DNA of 64,000 nt, taken from Hyphomonas sp. GTDB taxonomy: Bacteria; Pseudomonadota; Alphaproteobacteria; Caulobacterales; Hyphomonadaceae. This document shows, piece after piece, positions 37,007 to 45,536 of the stretch (positions within the stretch are counted from its first letter, which is position 1; every line of letters starts with the position of its first letter). The position numbers were made by a program, and so were the translations under genes. Where the stretch lies: contig NZ_JALHLS010000002.1 in the NCBI RefSeq assembly GCF_022844445.1, positions 62,001 through 126,000 of the forward strand, read 5' to 3'. The notes below the pieces were generated by a model. The model was not told the DNA's origin. It did no database searches and worked only from the letters and a program-made list of their open reading frames with translations.

Positions 37007-38227
37007 TCAGGTCACCTTCGCCCGCGAATGGAATCGCGGCTGGTCCCAGCTCTTGCTGGCGAGGATGTCCGCCAGCGCGTCCATCGCATCCCACACGCCG
37101 GCATAGGTCAGGAACAGAGGCGAGAATCCGAAGCGCACCGTGTCCGGCGCCCGGAAGTCCGCCATTACGCCTCGCGCGGCCAGCGCCTGAACCACGGGAT
37201 AGCCCTCGGCGATCCGCAGGCTGACATGCGCGCCGCGCCGCGCGTCCTCCGCCGGGCTTGGCACATCGAGGCCGATCGCCTTCGCCCGCGCTATCGCCAG
37301 CGCGCCAAGGGCCCGCGCCTTCGCCTGCAGCTGGGTAAGATCCACGCCCTCCAGGGCCTCCAGCGCCCCGGCCAGCGCCGCCAGCGACAGGATCGGCGGC
37401 GTGCCGCTCGCAAACCGTGCCGCGCCGTCCCTCGGCACATATTTCTCATCAAACGCAAACGGGGCCGCATGCCCCATCCAGCCGGGCAGGGGATTGGATA
37501 GCTTCCCCGATAGTGCATTAGATACGTACACGAACGATGGCGCGCCCGGCCCGCCGTTCAGGTATTTGTAAGTACATCCTGCCGCCAGGACCGCGCCGTC
37601 CGCGCCGACCTTCAGGTCCAGCACACCTGTCGCGTGGCTGAGATCCCAGATGATCCGCGTGCCATGCCGCTTCGCCTCGCGCTCATGCGCGGCCATGTCC
37701 GCTACCTCTGCCGAGCGATAGTTCACCGCGCTCTTGATCAGCACGCCGCCCGCCTTCAGCGCGTCAAACCCTCCGCCCGGCGCCAGTTGGCGCACTTGCG
37801 CGCCGCTGAGGCCGCCCAGCCCCGCCGCAATATACTGGTCGGTCGGAAACTCGTCCTCCTCGACGAAGAGGGCGTAGGTGCGGGCCTGCGGCAGCGCCGC
37901 CGCCGCCAGCTTGAAAAGGTTCACCGATACGCTGTCTGCGACGATCACTTCGCCCGGCTGCGCGCCGATCAGCGCCGCCAGCCGGTCGCCTGTCCGCTCG
38001 GCAAGGTCGATCCATCCGGCCGAGTTCCAGCTGCGCACCAGATCGCCCGCCCAGTCCGCCTGCGTCGCCGAGAGCCTCGCCCGGGCGCCTGCCGGTGGTG
38101 GCCCCAGCGAATGGCCGACGAGATAGGTCACGCCTGCCGGCAGGTCGAACAGGTCCGCCCGCTCCGCCAGGGGATCGGCCGCATCCTGCTCAAGCGCTTC
38201 GGCGCGGGAAATGGGGATTGGGATCAT
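37007..38227 (-). CDS. kynU: Kynureninase
   Basis: This 406-residue PLP enzyme of the aspartate aminotransferase fold cleaves kynurenine to anthranilate and alanine. Family motifs are present: LVGHSLGPPPAGARA, VADSVSVNLFKLAAAAL, IIWDLSHATGVLDLKVG with the PLP-binding Asp and His, and CTYKYLNGGPGAPSFVYV with the Schiff-base Lys. The ATG at 38227 is used; an ORF start farther upstream would run into the divergent promoter. Tryptophan 2,3-dioxygenase is not in the window. Confidence 0.92.
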   Translation of the reverse strand: MIPIPISRAEALEQDAADPLAERADLFDLPAGVTYLVGHSLGPPPAGARARLSATQADWAGDLVRSWNSAGWIDLAERTGDRLAALIGAQPGEVIVADSVSVNLFKLAAAALPQARTYALFVEEDEFPTDQYIAAGLGGLSGAQVRQLAPGGGFDALKAGGVLIKSAVNYRSAEVADMAAHEREAKRHGTRIIWDLSHATGVLDLKVGADGAVLAAGCTYKYLNGGPGAPSFVYVSNALSGKLSNPLPGWMGHAAPFAFDEKYVPRDGAARFASGTPPILSLAALAGALEALEGVDLTQLQAKARALGALAIARAKAIGLDVPSPAEDARRGAHVSLRIAEGYPVVQALAARGVMADFRAPDTVRFGFSPLFLTYAGVWDAMDALADILASKSWDQPRFHSRAKVT

Positions 38228-38298
38228 CAGACTGGCTTGCCTCGGCAGGTGAACTCGCGACAGTAGAGGCGAAGGCTTCGGCGGCAAGGGAGAGACGT

Positions 38299-39231
38299 GT
38301 GTGGAAATCTGTGGTCGCGGCATCGGCGCTGGCTATGCTCGCCGCCTGCACGCCTGCGCAGCAGGAGGCAGCCGTGCCGGAGCCGGCCGTGACTGAGCCC
38401 GCGAAGATCATGACCTGGGCAGACCTGGGCGCCCGTCCGCAACCGACGCCCTCCGTCGAGGTAAAGTGGGGTGAGGGCGACACCGATGTCGCCGACATCT
38501 GGCTGCCCGAGGGCCGGGGTCCTCATCCGGTCATCGTGATGGTGCATGGCGGCTGCTGGCAGAAATCCATCGCCGACCGCACGCTGATGAACCCTATGGC
38601 GGACGCCCTGCGCAATCAGGGCTGGGCCGTCTGGAACATTGAGTATCGCGGCGTTGACGAGCCCGGCGGCGGCTATCCCGGAACCTATCTCGATGTCGGC
38701 GCCGCTACCGATGAACTATTTGAACGCGCCGAGGCCTGGAACCTGGACCTCTCCCGCGTCACCGGCATCGGCCATTCCGCCGGGGGCCATCTCGTCCTGT
38801 GGCTCGCCGCCCGCGCGAAGCTTCCTGAGAGCAGTCCTCTTCGCGTCTCCAACCCGCTCCGCTTCCGGGGCGTTGTCGTCTCCGGCGGCCTGGCCGACCT
38901 TGAAGCCTCCCGCCCGGTCACTTCGCCTACCTGCCTTGATGCCGTCTACGACCAGTTGACCGGTCCGCCGTCGCCGGAGCGGCCTGACCCGCTGTCCGAC
39001 ACCTCGCCCGCCCGGTTGCTGCCCATCGGCGTGCCCTTCATCAGCGTCAATGGTAGCGAGGACCGGATCGCCCCGCCGCTCCTTGGCGAGGCGCTGACCC
39101 GCAAGGCCGAAGCGGCCGGCGACCGCGCCAGCCTGATCGTCGTGTCCGCCACCGGCCATGTCGAACTCGTCACCCCGGGTACCGCTGCGTTCGGCGCCGA
39201 AGCCGAAGCGCTGGCCAGCTTCGTGAAGTAA
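38299..39231 (+). CDS. Alpha/beta-hydrolase lipoprotein, possibly arylformamidase-like
   Basis: This 310-residue protein starts at GTG 38299 with AAGGGAG upstream and has a lipoprotein signal ending LAMLAAC. The fold shows VHGGCWQKS (oxyanion HGGxW), the elbow GIGHSAGGHLVLW, an Asp in NGSEDRIAP and the His in SATGHVELV. HGGxW plus GHSAGGH is common in bacterial kynurenine formamidases, and the gene is divergent from kynureninase by 71 bases, so N-formylkynurenine hydrolysis is possible. The export signal argues for an extracytoplasmic esterase instead. Confidence 0.82.
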   Translation: MWKSVVAASALAMLAACTPAQQEAAVPEPAVTEPAKIMTWADLGARPQPTPSVEVKWGEGDTDVADIWLPEGRGPHPVIVMVHGGCWQKSIADRTLMNPMADALRNQGWAVWNIEYRGVDEPGGGYPGTYLDVGAATDELFERAEAWNLDLSRVTGIGHSAGGHLVLWLAARAKLPESSPLRVSNPLRFRGVVVSGGLADLEASRPVTSPTCLDAVYDQLTGPPSPERPDPLSDTSPARLLPIGVPFISVNGSEDRIAPPLLGEALTRKAEAAGDRASLIVVSATGHVELVTPGTAAFGAEAEALASFVK

Positions 39232-39264
39232 GGCTAAACGGCGCGGACACTGGAAGGGAGCGCC

Positions 39265-40101
39265 ATGGACAGGCCCGCGCGCAACAGGGTTCGCGACCAG
39301 CTGCTGAGCCGGCTGGCAGGTCCGCGCGTCCTCCTCATGGGCATCCTCAACGTGACGCCGGACAGTTTCTCCGACGGCGGCCGTTTCGACCGCTTGGACG
39401 CCGCGCTGGCCCAAGGTGCGCAGATGAAGGCCGCTGGCGCAGACATTCTCGATATCGGCGGAGAGTCCACCCGCCCCGGCGCGCTGGAAGTGGACGCGGT
39501 GGAGGAGTGGAAGCGCGTCTCCGGCCCCATCGCCATGCTCGCCGCCGAAGGCGCCCTGCCGGTCTCCATCGACACCTACAAGGCCGAGGTCGCCCAAAAA
39601 GCGGCCGAGGCCGGCGCCGTGATGATCAACGACGTCTGGGGCCTGACGCGCGATCCCGCAATTGGCGCCGTGGTCGCCGAAACCGGCGCACTCGCCGTCA
39701 TCACCTACCATCGCGGCACCGCTGACCCGGCCCTCGACCTGCGCACCGACATGGCCGCCTTCGCCGCCGAAGCTTTCGCCCGGGCCGCCAGGGCAGGCAT
39801 CCCCCGCGAACACATCCTGTTTGATCCCGGCGTCGGTTTCGGCAAGACCTATGAGCAGAACCTGCAGGCCCTCGCGCATCTCGACGTGCTGGTGGAGACC
39901 GGCCGGCCGGTGCTGGTCGGCGTCTCGCGGAAATCCTTCATCGGCAAGCTGACCGGCCGCCCGATCGGCGAGCGGCTGGCGGGCACACTGGCGGCAGGAC
40001 TTGATTCAGTGCACAGGGGCGCGCGGGTGCTGCGCGTGCATGACGTGGCCGAACACCGCGACGCCTTGGACATGATGACAGCCATCAGGGAGCCACAATG
40101 A
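39265..40101 (+). CDS. folP: Dihydropteroate synthase
   Basis: This 278-residue TIM-barrel enzyme condenses p-aminobenzoate with hydroxymethyl-dihydropterin pyrophosphate in folate synthesis. It shows MGILNVTPDSFSDGGRF, ILDIGGESTRPGA, VSIDTYKAEVA, MINDVWGL, FDPGVGFGKTYEQN and VGVSRKSFIGKLTGR, all conserved binding segments. GGAAGGGAG precedes the ATG. It overlaps folB by ATGA, forming a folP-folB-folK operon. Confidence 0.96.
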   Translation: MDRPARNRVRDQLLSRLAGPRVLLMGILNVTPDSFSDGGRFDRLDAALAQGAQMKAAGADILDIGGESTRPGALEVDAVEEWKRVSGPIAMLAAEGALPVSIDTYKAEVAQKAAEAGAVMINDVWGLTRDPAIGAVVAETGALAVITYHRGTADPALDLRTDMAAFAAEAFARAARAGIPREHILFDPGVGFGKTYEQNLQALAHLDVLVETGRPVLVGVSRKSFIGKLTGRPIGERLAGTLAAGLDSVHRGARVLRVHDVAEHRDALDMMTAIREPQ

Positions 40102-40460
40102 CTGACCGGGTTTTCGTTTCAAACCTCTGTGTGCACGGCTTCCACGGCCTGCACAGCGCCGAAAAGAATCTGGGCCAGAAATTCTTCATCGACATTGATT
40201 GCGAACTCGCGGGCTCTGCAACAGCCACTGACAAGATGGCCGATACCGTCGACTATGGCGCACTTTGCGACCTCGTGATGGAGCTGTCGGCCGAGACCGT
40301 TTTCAACCTGATCGAAACCTTCGCCGAGCGCATTGCTGAGGCGATCCTCTCGACCCAGCCGCTGGTGCAGCGTGTCACGATTACGGTGCGCAAGCCGTCT
40401 GCGCCGATCCGCTATTTCCTCGATCATGTCGGCGTCAGCGTGACGCGCGGGCGCGCTTGA
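40098..40460 (+). CDS. folB: Dihydroneopterin aldolase
   Basis: This 120-residue T-fold protein has VHGFHGLHSAEKNLGQKFFI, then DTVDYGALCDLVMELS and FNLIETFAERIAEAIL with the conserved Glu that binds the pterin, and ITVRKPSAPI at the end. It makes 6-hydroxymethyl-dihydropterin. It starts within the folP stop codon, and its own stop overlaps the TTG start of folK. Confidence 0.94.
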   Translation: MTDRVFVSNLCVHGFHGLHSAEKNLGQKFFIDIDCELAGSATATDKMADTVDYGALCDLVMELSAETVFNLIETFAERIAEAILSTQPLVQRVTITVRKPSAPIRYFLDHVGVSVTRGRA

Positions 40461-40975
40461 CCGCAGCCTGCCTCGGCCTCGGCACCAACCTGGGTGACCG
40501 CGCCGCGCAGCTGGCCGAGGCGCTTATTCGGCTGGACGCTGTGGACGGCATCCATCTTGTCGCCGTCTCGCCGGTCTACCGAACCGCGCCCTGGGGCGTG
40601 GAGGAGCAGCCGGATTTCCTGAACCTCTGCGTGCGGATCGATACGGGGTTATCGCCGCCGGCACTGCTCGCCGCCTGCAAGGCTGTGGAGGCCGCGATGG
40701 GCCGTCAGGTCCGCGAGCGCTGGGGGCCGCGCGAGATCGACGTGGACATCCTGCTGATGGCCGGCGCCGAGCTGGAGACGCCGGCGCTGACCTTGCCGCA
40801 TCCGCGCATGCTGCAACGCCGTTTCGTCCTCGCCCCCCTGGCAGACCTTGTGCCGGACTGGATCGTAGGCGGGCGCACGGTCGCCGAGCATGCGGTGGAG
40901 CTGGGCGCTGACGATCTGTGTGAATGGGATGAGCCGGAATCAGCCCGCGTGCAGGCCTTGCTCAGCGCGCTTTGA
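40457..40975 (+). CDS. folK: 2-amino-4-hydroxy-6-hydroxymethyldihydropteridine pyrophosphokinase
   Basis: This 172-residue protein has GLGTNLGDRAAQLAEAL, VSPVYRTAPWGVEEQPDFLN, MGRQVRERWGPREIDVDILL with the Mg-binding Asp pair, and LPHPRMLQRRFVLAPL. It adds pyrophosphate to hydroxymethyl-dihydropterin for FolP. It begins with TTG inside the folB stop (TTGA), the only start that keeps the first strand. It overlaps the convergent Mur ligase by 14 bases. Confidence 0.95.
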   Translation: MTAACLGLGTNLGDRAAQLAEALIRLDAVDGIHLVAVSPVYRTAPWGVEEQPDFLNLCVRIDTGLSPPALLAACKAVEAAMGRQVRERWGPREIDVDILLMAGAELETPALTLPHPRMLQRRFVLAPLADLVPDWIVGGRTVAEHAVELGADDLCEWDEPESARVQALLSAL

Positions 40976-42362
40976 GGCTAGCGAGCAATTCCTGCGCAAA
41001 GAGTGTGAGCGTATCGTCCCGCGCGCCCATCACGAGGATGCGGTCGCCGGGCTTTGCCAGTTCCAGAAGCCGCGCGCCGCAGGCTGCCCTGTCGCCCAGG
41101 GCTTCGGCGCTGCGGCCCAGCGCGCGTATATCGGCGGCCAGATCTACGCTGCCGACTGAGCGGTCTACCGTACCACCAAAATAGGCGGGCTCCGGCATCA
41201 GAAGGATATCCTCCGTATCCAGATTATCCGCGAAGCATTCAGAAAACTCGGACCTCATCTTCTTGAGCGGGCCGAAGCCATGCGGCTGGAACATCACCAG
41301 CACGCGGCCTGGAAACTGGTTCACCGTGCGCAAGGTGGCGGCAATCTTATCGGGGTTGTGACCGAAGTCGTCGATCACGGTCACGCCGTTCGCGGTGCCT
41401 ATGATGTCAAAGCGCCGCGCAATCCCGGAAAATTCGTCGAGCGCCCGGGCCGCCTCCACGAGCGTCACGCCGCACGTCGTCACGGCCGCGATGGCAGCCA
41501 GCGCGTTCGACACATTGTGGCGCCCGGGCGTCTTCAGGCGAATGGCGGCGGTCTCGCCCGACTTCCGGTCGTGTACGGAGAAGGCGATGGAGGTCGGCCC
41601 CGGCACGATGGAGCCTGCGCTCAGCTGCGCCGCCGGATTGTCGAGACTGTAGGTGATCGCGGCGGGAAAGCCGGCCGCGAGCCGCGACGTTTCGGCGTTG
41701 TCGAGGTTCAGCACCACATCTTTCGCGCGGCCCGCAAAGCCGCCGAACAGGGCGCGAAGCTCGTCCATCGTCTTGTGGTCGAGCGCGATGTTCATCAGCA
41801 CGGCAACGCGAGGATTGTAGGCGGCGATGGAGCCGTCGCTCTCGTCGACTTCGGAGACGAAGAGGCCGCTGGTTCCAACGAGAGAGCTGGAGAAAAGCGC
41901 CTCGGGCGTGCGGAAGTTTTTCATCACCGCGCCGTTCATTACGGTCGGGCTCTTGCCCGCATGGTGCAGAATCCAGGCGATCATTCCTGTCACGGTCGAC
42001 TTGCCGCTCGTCCCGGCGACGCCAATCGCAAACGGCGCCGCATTGAACAAGGCCGACAGCATGTCCGCCCGGCTCATCCGCTTGGCGCCCGCGCGGATCG
42101 CGGCGGCGATGTCCGGCACAGTATCTTCCACGGCGGCAGAGGCGACGACGACCTGCTCCGGGTTCGTCACGCCGCTGCCGTCCTGCGGATAAAGCCGGAT
42201 GCCGCGCGCGCGCAGATAATCAAACTTCGCGGGCGTCCGCCCCTGATCCAGAGACCGGTCCGACCCCTCGATCACATGCCCCTGATCCAGCAGGATCAAC
42301 GCCAGCGGCAACATCCCGGAGCCGCCGATACCGCAGAAGAAAAAGCGATTCTTTTTGGTCAT
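40962..42362 (-). CDS. Mur ligase family protein (Mpl/MurC-like, UDP-MurNAc:peptide ligase)
   Basis: This 466-residue, three-domain Mur ligase has an N-terminal UDP-binding FFFCGIGGSGMLPLAL, the ATP loop GVAGTSGKSTVTGMIAWIL, SEVDESDGSIAAYNP, LNIALDHKTMDEL, GRHNVSNALAAIAA, RRFDIIGTANGVTVIDDFGHNP and a C-terminal MGARDDTL. These features are shared by MurC and by Mpl, which reattaches recovered tripeptide to UDP-MurNAc. It stands outside a division/cell-wall cluster and near an LD-carboxypeptidase, so recycling (Mpl) is more likely than the main MurC role, but this is not proven. Confidence 0.87.
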   Translation of the reverse strand: MTKKNRFFFCGIGGSGMLPLALILLDQGHVIEGSDRSLDQGRTPAKFDYLRARGIRLYPQDGSGVTNPEQVVVASAAVEDTVPDIAAAIRAGAKRMSRADMLSALFNAAPFAIGVAGTSGKSTVTGMIAWILHHAGKSPTVMNGAVMKNFRTPEALFSSSLVGTSGLFVSEVDESDGSIAAYNPRVAVLMNIALDHKTMDELRALFGGFAGRAKDVVLNLDNAETSRLAAGFPAAITYSLDNPAAQLSAGSIVPGPTSIAFSVHDRKSGETAAIRLKTPGRHNVSNALAAIAAVTTCGVTLVEAARALDEFSGIARRFDIIGTANGVTVIDDFGHNPDKIAATLRTVNQFPGRVLVMFQPHGFGPLKKMRSEFSECFADNLDTEDILLMPEPAYFGGTVDRSVGSVDLAADIRALGRSAEALGDRAACGARLLELAKPGDRILVMGARDDTLTLFAQELLASLKAR

Positions 42363-42483
42363 GGCGTGCCTTCTATATCAACGGATTGATCGGCACCATC
42401 ACCGAGGTCCGGTGTCCTGCGGAGATGTAATGTGGAAATCTCTATGCCGGATCAGCCGGATCAAGCCGCCGGAACTGAAGCGC

Positions 42484-45360
42484 TCATTCCGCTTGCCGTA
42501 CGGTCTCGTCAGCCGGAGGGCGCATCAGCGCGTTGTTTCTCGTGAACAGGTGAACAATCAGGCCGGCCAATGCAGCGATCTTCCGACTGCCCCCGTTGGT
42601 CAGATCAAAGACCAGGCGCGCCAAACCGTGCCCATACCGGCCGGTGCGCATGCAATAGTCGAAGGAGTAGGTTAGCGCGATCAGCAGGGACATCAGCAGA
42701 AGCCCGTCGGGAAGCGGACTCAGGAAGGGCAACCCGTCGCGCGGCCAAACCAGGATGATGGCGTTTCCGACCCCGAATGCAAACAGTGAGCGCCGACCCA
42801 TCGTCATCAGCCAGTTCGGCGCGCGGGCGCTTACGTTTGAGACGAGCAGCAGAATCAACAGCGCGATGCAGATGAGTCCGAAGAAAAAGACATAAGCAGG
42901 ATGGTTGAGGTTACGAAGATCCATGCTGACGAGGCGTATCCAGTCAACGGGATAGGCGGGGATCGAGAAGGCAAAGGCAAGCCCCACTGCGAACAACGCC
43001 ATCATTGGTATCTGTGAGCGGATGAGCTGCAGGCCGGGGCGCGGGCTGTCCGCGCTGCGCCGTAGGCCGAACCCGAGCCAATAGCCGGCAAGAAGCAGGA
43101 CAAAACTGTGAAGTATCGACGGTCCTGCGGCATACGGAGCTGCGCCTGCGCCGATTAAGAGATCGAGCAGTCTCTGAAAGACTGGCTGGCCGTAAAACTC
43201 TGGCGGCGCTGGAACCATTTTCAAGGGAATGAAGGCCATGTGAACGGCGAGGGCCGCGGCAAAGAGCGTCCAGAATCCCACTCTCTTAATCGCAAAGAGG
43301 ATAGGCGGGACCAGCAGAAACATGACGCCGTAGAAGATCAGGATCTGCGAATAGGGCATGGCGCCGACCAGGGCGAGGGATCCGAGCGCATACAGCCAGC
43401 CCGACGGGATTGTCAGCCAGAAGGCGAGGACGCTGAGCGCGTACAAGGCATAGCATTGCAGGGATTTCGTCAGGAAGTCCTGGAACGCTTCGGTTTGGTC
43501 AGCCTGCGCTGTACGCGGAGCATACAGGAGAGGAATCATCACGCCAAACAGGATCATCAGCATCGGGGTCGCGGTCCGAACTACAAACTGCAGCTCTGGA
43601 ACAACGTGAAAACTGACTTGATAGAAGCAGTGCATCAAGAGAGCGAGGAAGATTGCGCCTGACCTTGCCAGATCAAGCGCCTTTATCGAAATGTTCGATC
43701 TTTTCGCCGCTCCGGCTTCAGTCCCGGTGCCCGGCGTCTTCGCCAGCGTAGCGAGCTGGCGTATCGGCGTGTTCTCCCAGCCGTTTGGCACGTAACCGAG
43801 GTGCTTCTCGAGAGCGAGGACCATCTGAACATAGTTGAGCGAATCGCCGCCCAGTTCGGTAAAGCTGCACCGGGTGTCCAGATCCTCTTGACCGAGAACC
43901 ATCGTTATTTCTGCGACAAGCGAGGATGGCCTGGACAACGACGTGTCACGACGGAAAGTCCGTATTGTCGCATAGTCAGTCTTCCCGGATGCCAGCCGCG
44001 GAATCTCCTCAACTTCAACAACCGAAATCAGATAGGCAGGAATATCCAGGTCCTGCGCCAGTGAACTGCGGATTGTATCTGCAGATCCCTTTTTTGATGT
44101 TGCAACAACTAGCCCTGTATCATCTCCCGAAACGGCCGCCTGGATGCCGGCATCAGACAAACGCCGTTCGATATCGTCAAAGCCAATCCTCAATCCAAAC
44201 AACTTGGCAAAGCGGCTGGTACGGCCGACAATTCGGAAATATCCCCGGTCGTTGCAAACGGCGATGTCGCCTGTCCAGACTTCATCTGTAGTTTGAGGTT
44301 TCAACAGATCTTCGCGGGAGGTTGCATAACCCAGCATGACGTTTGGGCCCCGGTAGACCAGCTCGCCGGCGCCTTCGGGTAGGCCTGCAGAATCGCCAAT
44401 CGGCTCTAGCCGCAACACGCCGCCGGGAATGGCAATCCCTATGCAGTCCGGAAAAGTCGCAGCATCAATGGGGGGCAGGTAGGCTATTCTGGGGGCGGCC
44501 TCTGTCTGCCCGTACATGACATAGAAGCGTTTTCCGGACCGCTCCGCCCACTGAGCAAAACGTCTTACGAGGTCCGGCGACAGTTTGCCGCCAGCCTGTG
44601 TCAGGTATCTGAGACTGGGATAGTCGCGATCAAGGAAGCCGCCCAGCTCGAGCATCTGATAGGTATGCGGCACACCGGCAATGCTGCTTACGCGGTCACG
44701 CTCGACGCGTTCCCAGAAACGCGCATCGGTTACCGAATGCTCGCTGAGCACAATGGTATGACCCATCAGCAGATGGGAATGCAAAATCGACAGGCCGTAA
44801 GAATAGTACGCCGGCAAGGACATAATCGCGCGTTCGCCGGGCTGCAGTTCGAGGTAGGATGCAATCGCGCAGGCATTGCTCAGCAGGTTCTGATGCGACA
44901 GGCGCACATATTTCTGGCTTCCGGTCGATCCGGACGTCGAAAGCAGTACGGCGAGATCCGGCGCCATGTCGATCGGGCCGGCGTCAAAGTCGGTCAGTGC
45001 CCACTTCTCGCCGGTGCTTGCAAAGCCAAAGTTTGGCCTGAGGGCCAACCGGACGGAGGTGTCAGCATCCCCGCCTGCTGTCGGGATGACCACATGCCCT
45101 GCGCGGAGTGCACCAATATAGAACAGTATCGCCTCGAGTTGGTTCGGCATCTCAACTGAGATCAGCGCGCGCGCGAGGGTTACAGACCGCACCGCTGCGT
45201 CGGCACGCTCTGCAAGTTCGGCATAGGAAAGGCTTGAACCGTCCTCGCAGATCAACGCAGTCGAGTTTCCAAACCGTTCGATCTGCTCGAAAAGGCGCCG
45301 CGGCGCGGCAGCGTCAGGCGCAGGAACTTGCGCCTTGGAAACTCTGGGTTGCTCTTGCAT
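42484..45360 (-). CDS. Fusion protein: adenylation domain, carrier domain and polytopic membrane acyltransferase-3-like domain
   Basis: The 958-residue protein has three parts. Residues about 20-470 are an AMP-forming adenylation domain: LLSTSGSTGSQKYVRLSHQN, YVMYGQTEAAPRI, VWTGDIAVCNDRGYFRIVGR and IPRLASGKTDY with the catalytic Lys. Residues about 475-550 are a carrier domain with the phosphopantetheine Ser507 in FTELGGDSLNYVQM. From about 560 to 910 come some ten hydrophobic helices opening with IKALDLARSGAIFLALLMHC, the D-x2-R...H pattern of acyltransferase-3/OpgC proteins. The whole resembles DltA+DltC plus a membrane transferase in one chain: activate a carboxylic acid, hold it as a thioester and pass it across or onto an envelope molecule. 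It is downstream of a divergent LD-carboxypeptidase and 121 bases from the Mur ligase. The acid and acceptor are unknown. Confidence 0.88.
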   Translation of the reverse strand: MQEQPRVSKAQVPAPDAAAPRRLFEQIERFGNSTALICEDGSSLSYAELAERADAAVRSVTLARALISVEMPNQLEAILFYIGALRAGHVVIPTAGGDADTSVRLALRPNFGFASTGEKWALTDFDAGPIDMAPDLAVLLSTSGSTGSQKYVRLSHQNLLSNACAIASYLELQPGERAIMSLPAYYSYGLSILHSHLLMGHTIVLSEHSVTDARFWERVERDRVSSIAGVPHTYQMLELGGFLDRDYPSLRYLTQAGGKLSPDLVRRFAQWAERSGKRFYVMYGQTEAAPRIAYLPPIDAATFPDCIGIAIPGGVLRLEPIGDSAGLPEGAGELVYRGPNVMLGYATSREDLLKPQTTDEVWTGDIAVCNDRGYFRIVGRTSRFAKLFGLRIGFDDIERRLSDAGIQAAVSGDDTGLVVATSKKGSADTIRSSLAQDLDIPAYLISVVEVEEIPRLASGKTDYATIRTFRRDTSLSRPSSLVAEITMVLGQEDLDTRCSFTELGGDSLNYVQMVLALEKHLGYVPNGWENTPIRQLATLAKTPGTGTEAGAAKRSNISIKALDLARSGAIFLALLMHCFYQVSFHVVPELQFVVRTATPMLMILFGVMIPLLYAPRTAQADQTEAFQDFLTKSLQCYALYALSVLAFWLTIPSGWLYALGSLALVGAMPYSQILIFYGVMFLLVPPILFAIKRVGFWTLFAAALAVHMAFIPLKMVPAPPEFYGQPVFQRLLDLLIGAGAAPYAAGPSILHSFVLLLAGYWLGFGLRRSADSPRPGLQLIRSQIPMMALFAVGLAFAFSIPAYPVDWIRLVSMDLRNLNHPAYVFFFGLICIALLILLLVSNVSARAPNWLMTMGRRSLFAFGVGNAIILVWPRDGLPFLSPLPDGLLLMSLLIALTYSFDYCMRTGRYGHGLARLVFDLTNGGSRKIAALAGLIVHLFTRNNALMRPPADETVRQAE

Positions 45361-45536
45361 GGTGGTAACCCGTTAAGGAAGCTGAACGAGTTGCAAGAAA
45401 TGGGACAGTTTACCGACGGTGCCGCCTGAGCTGCAGGTATGCAGCGAGCGGTCGTCCTGAGCCAGGCAATGGCGCTGCGATAAGTATGGTTTATGCTGAG
45501 GGGGACTGAGCTTCGGTCTGACGCGGGGAGATCAAG

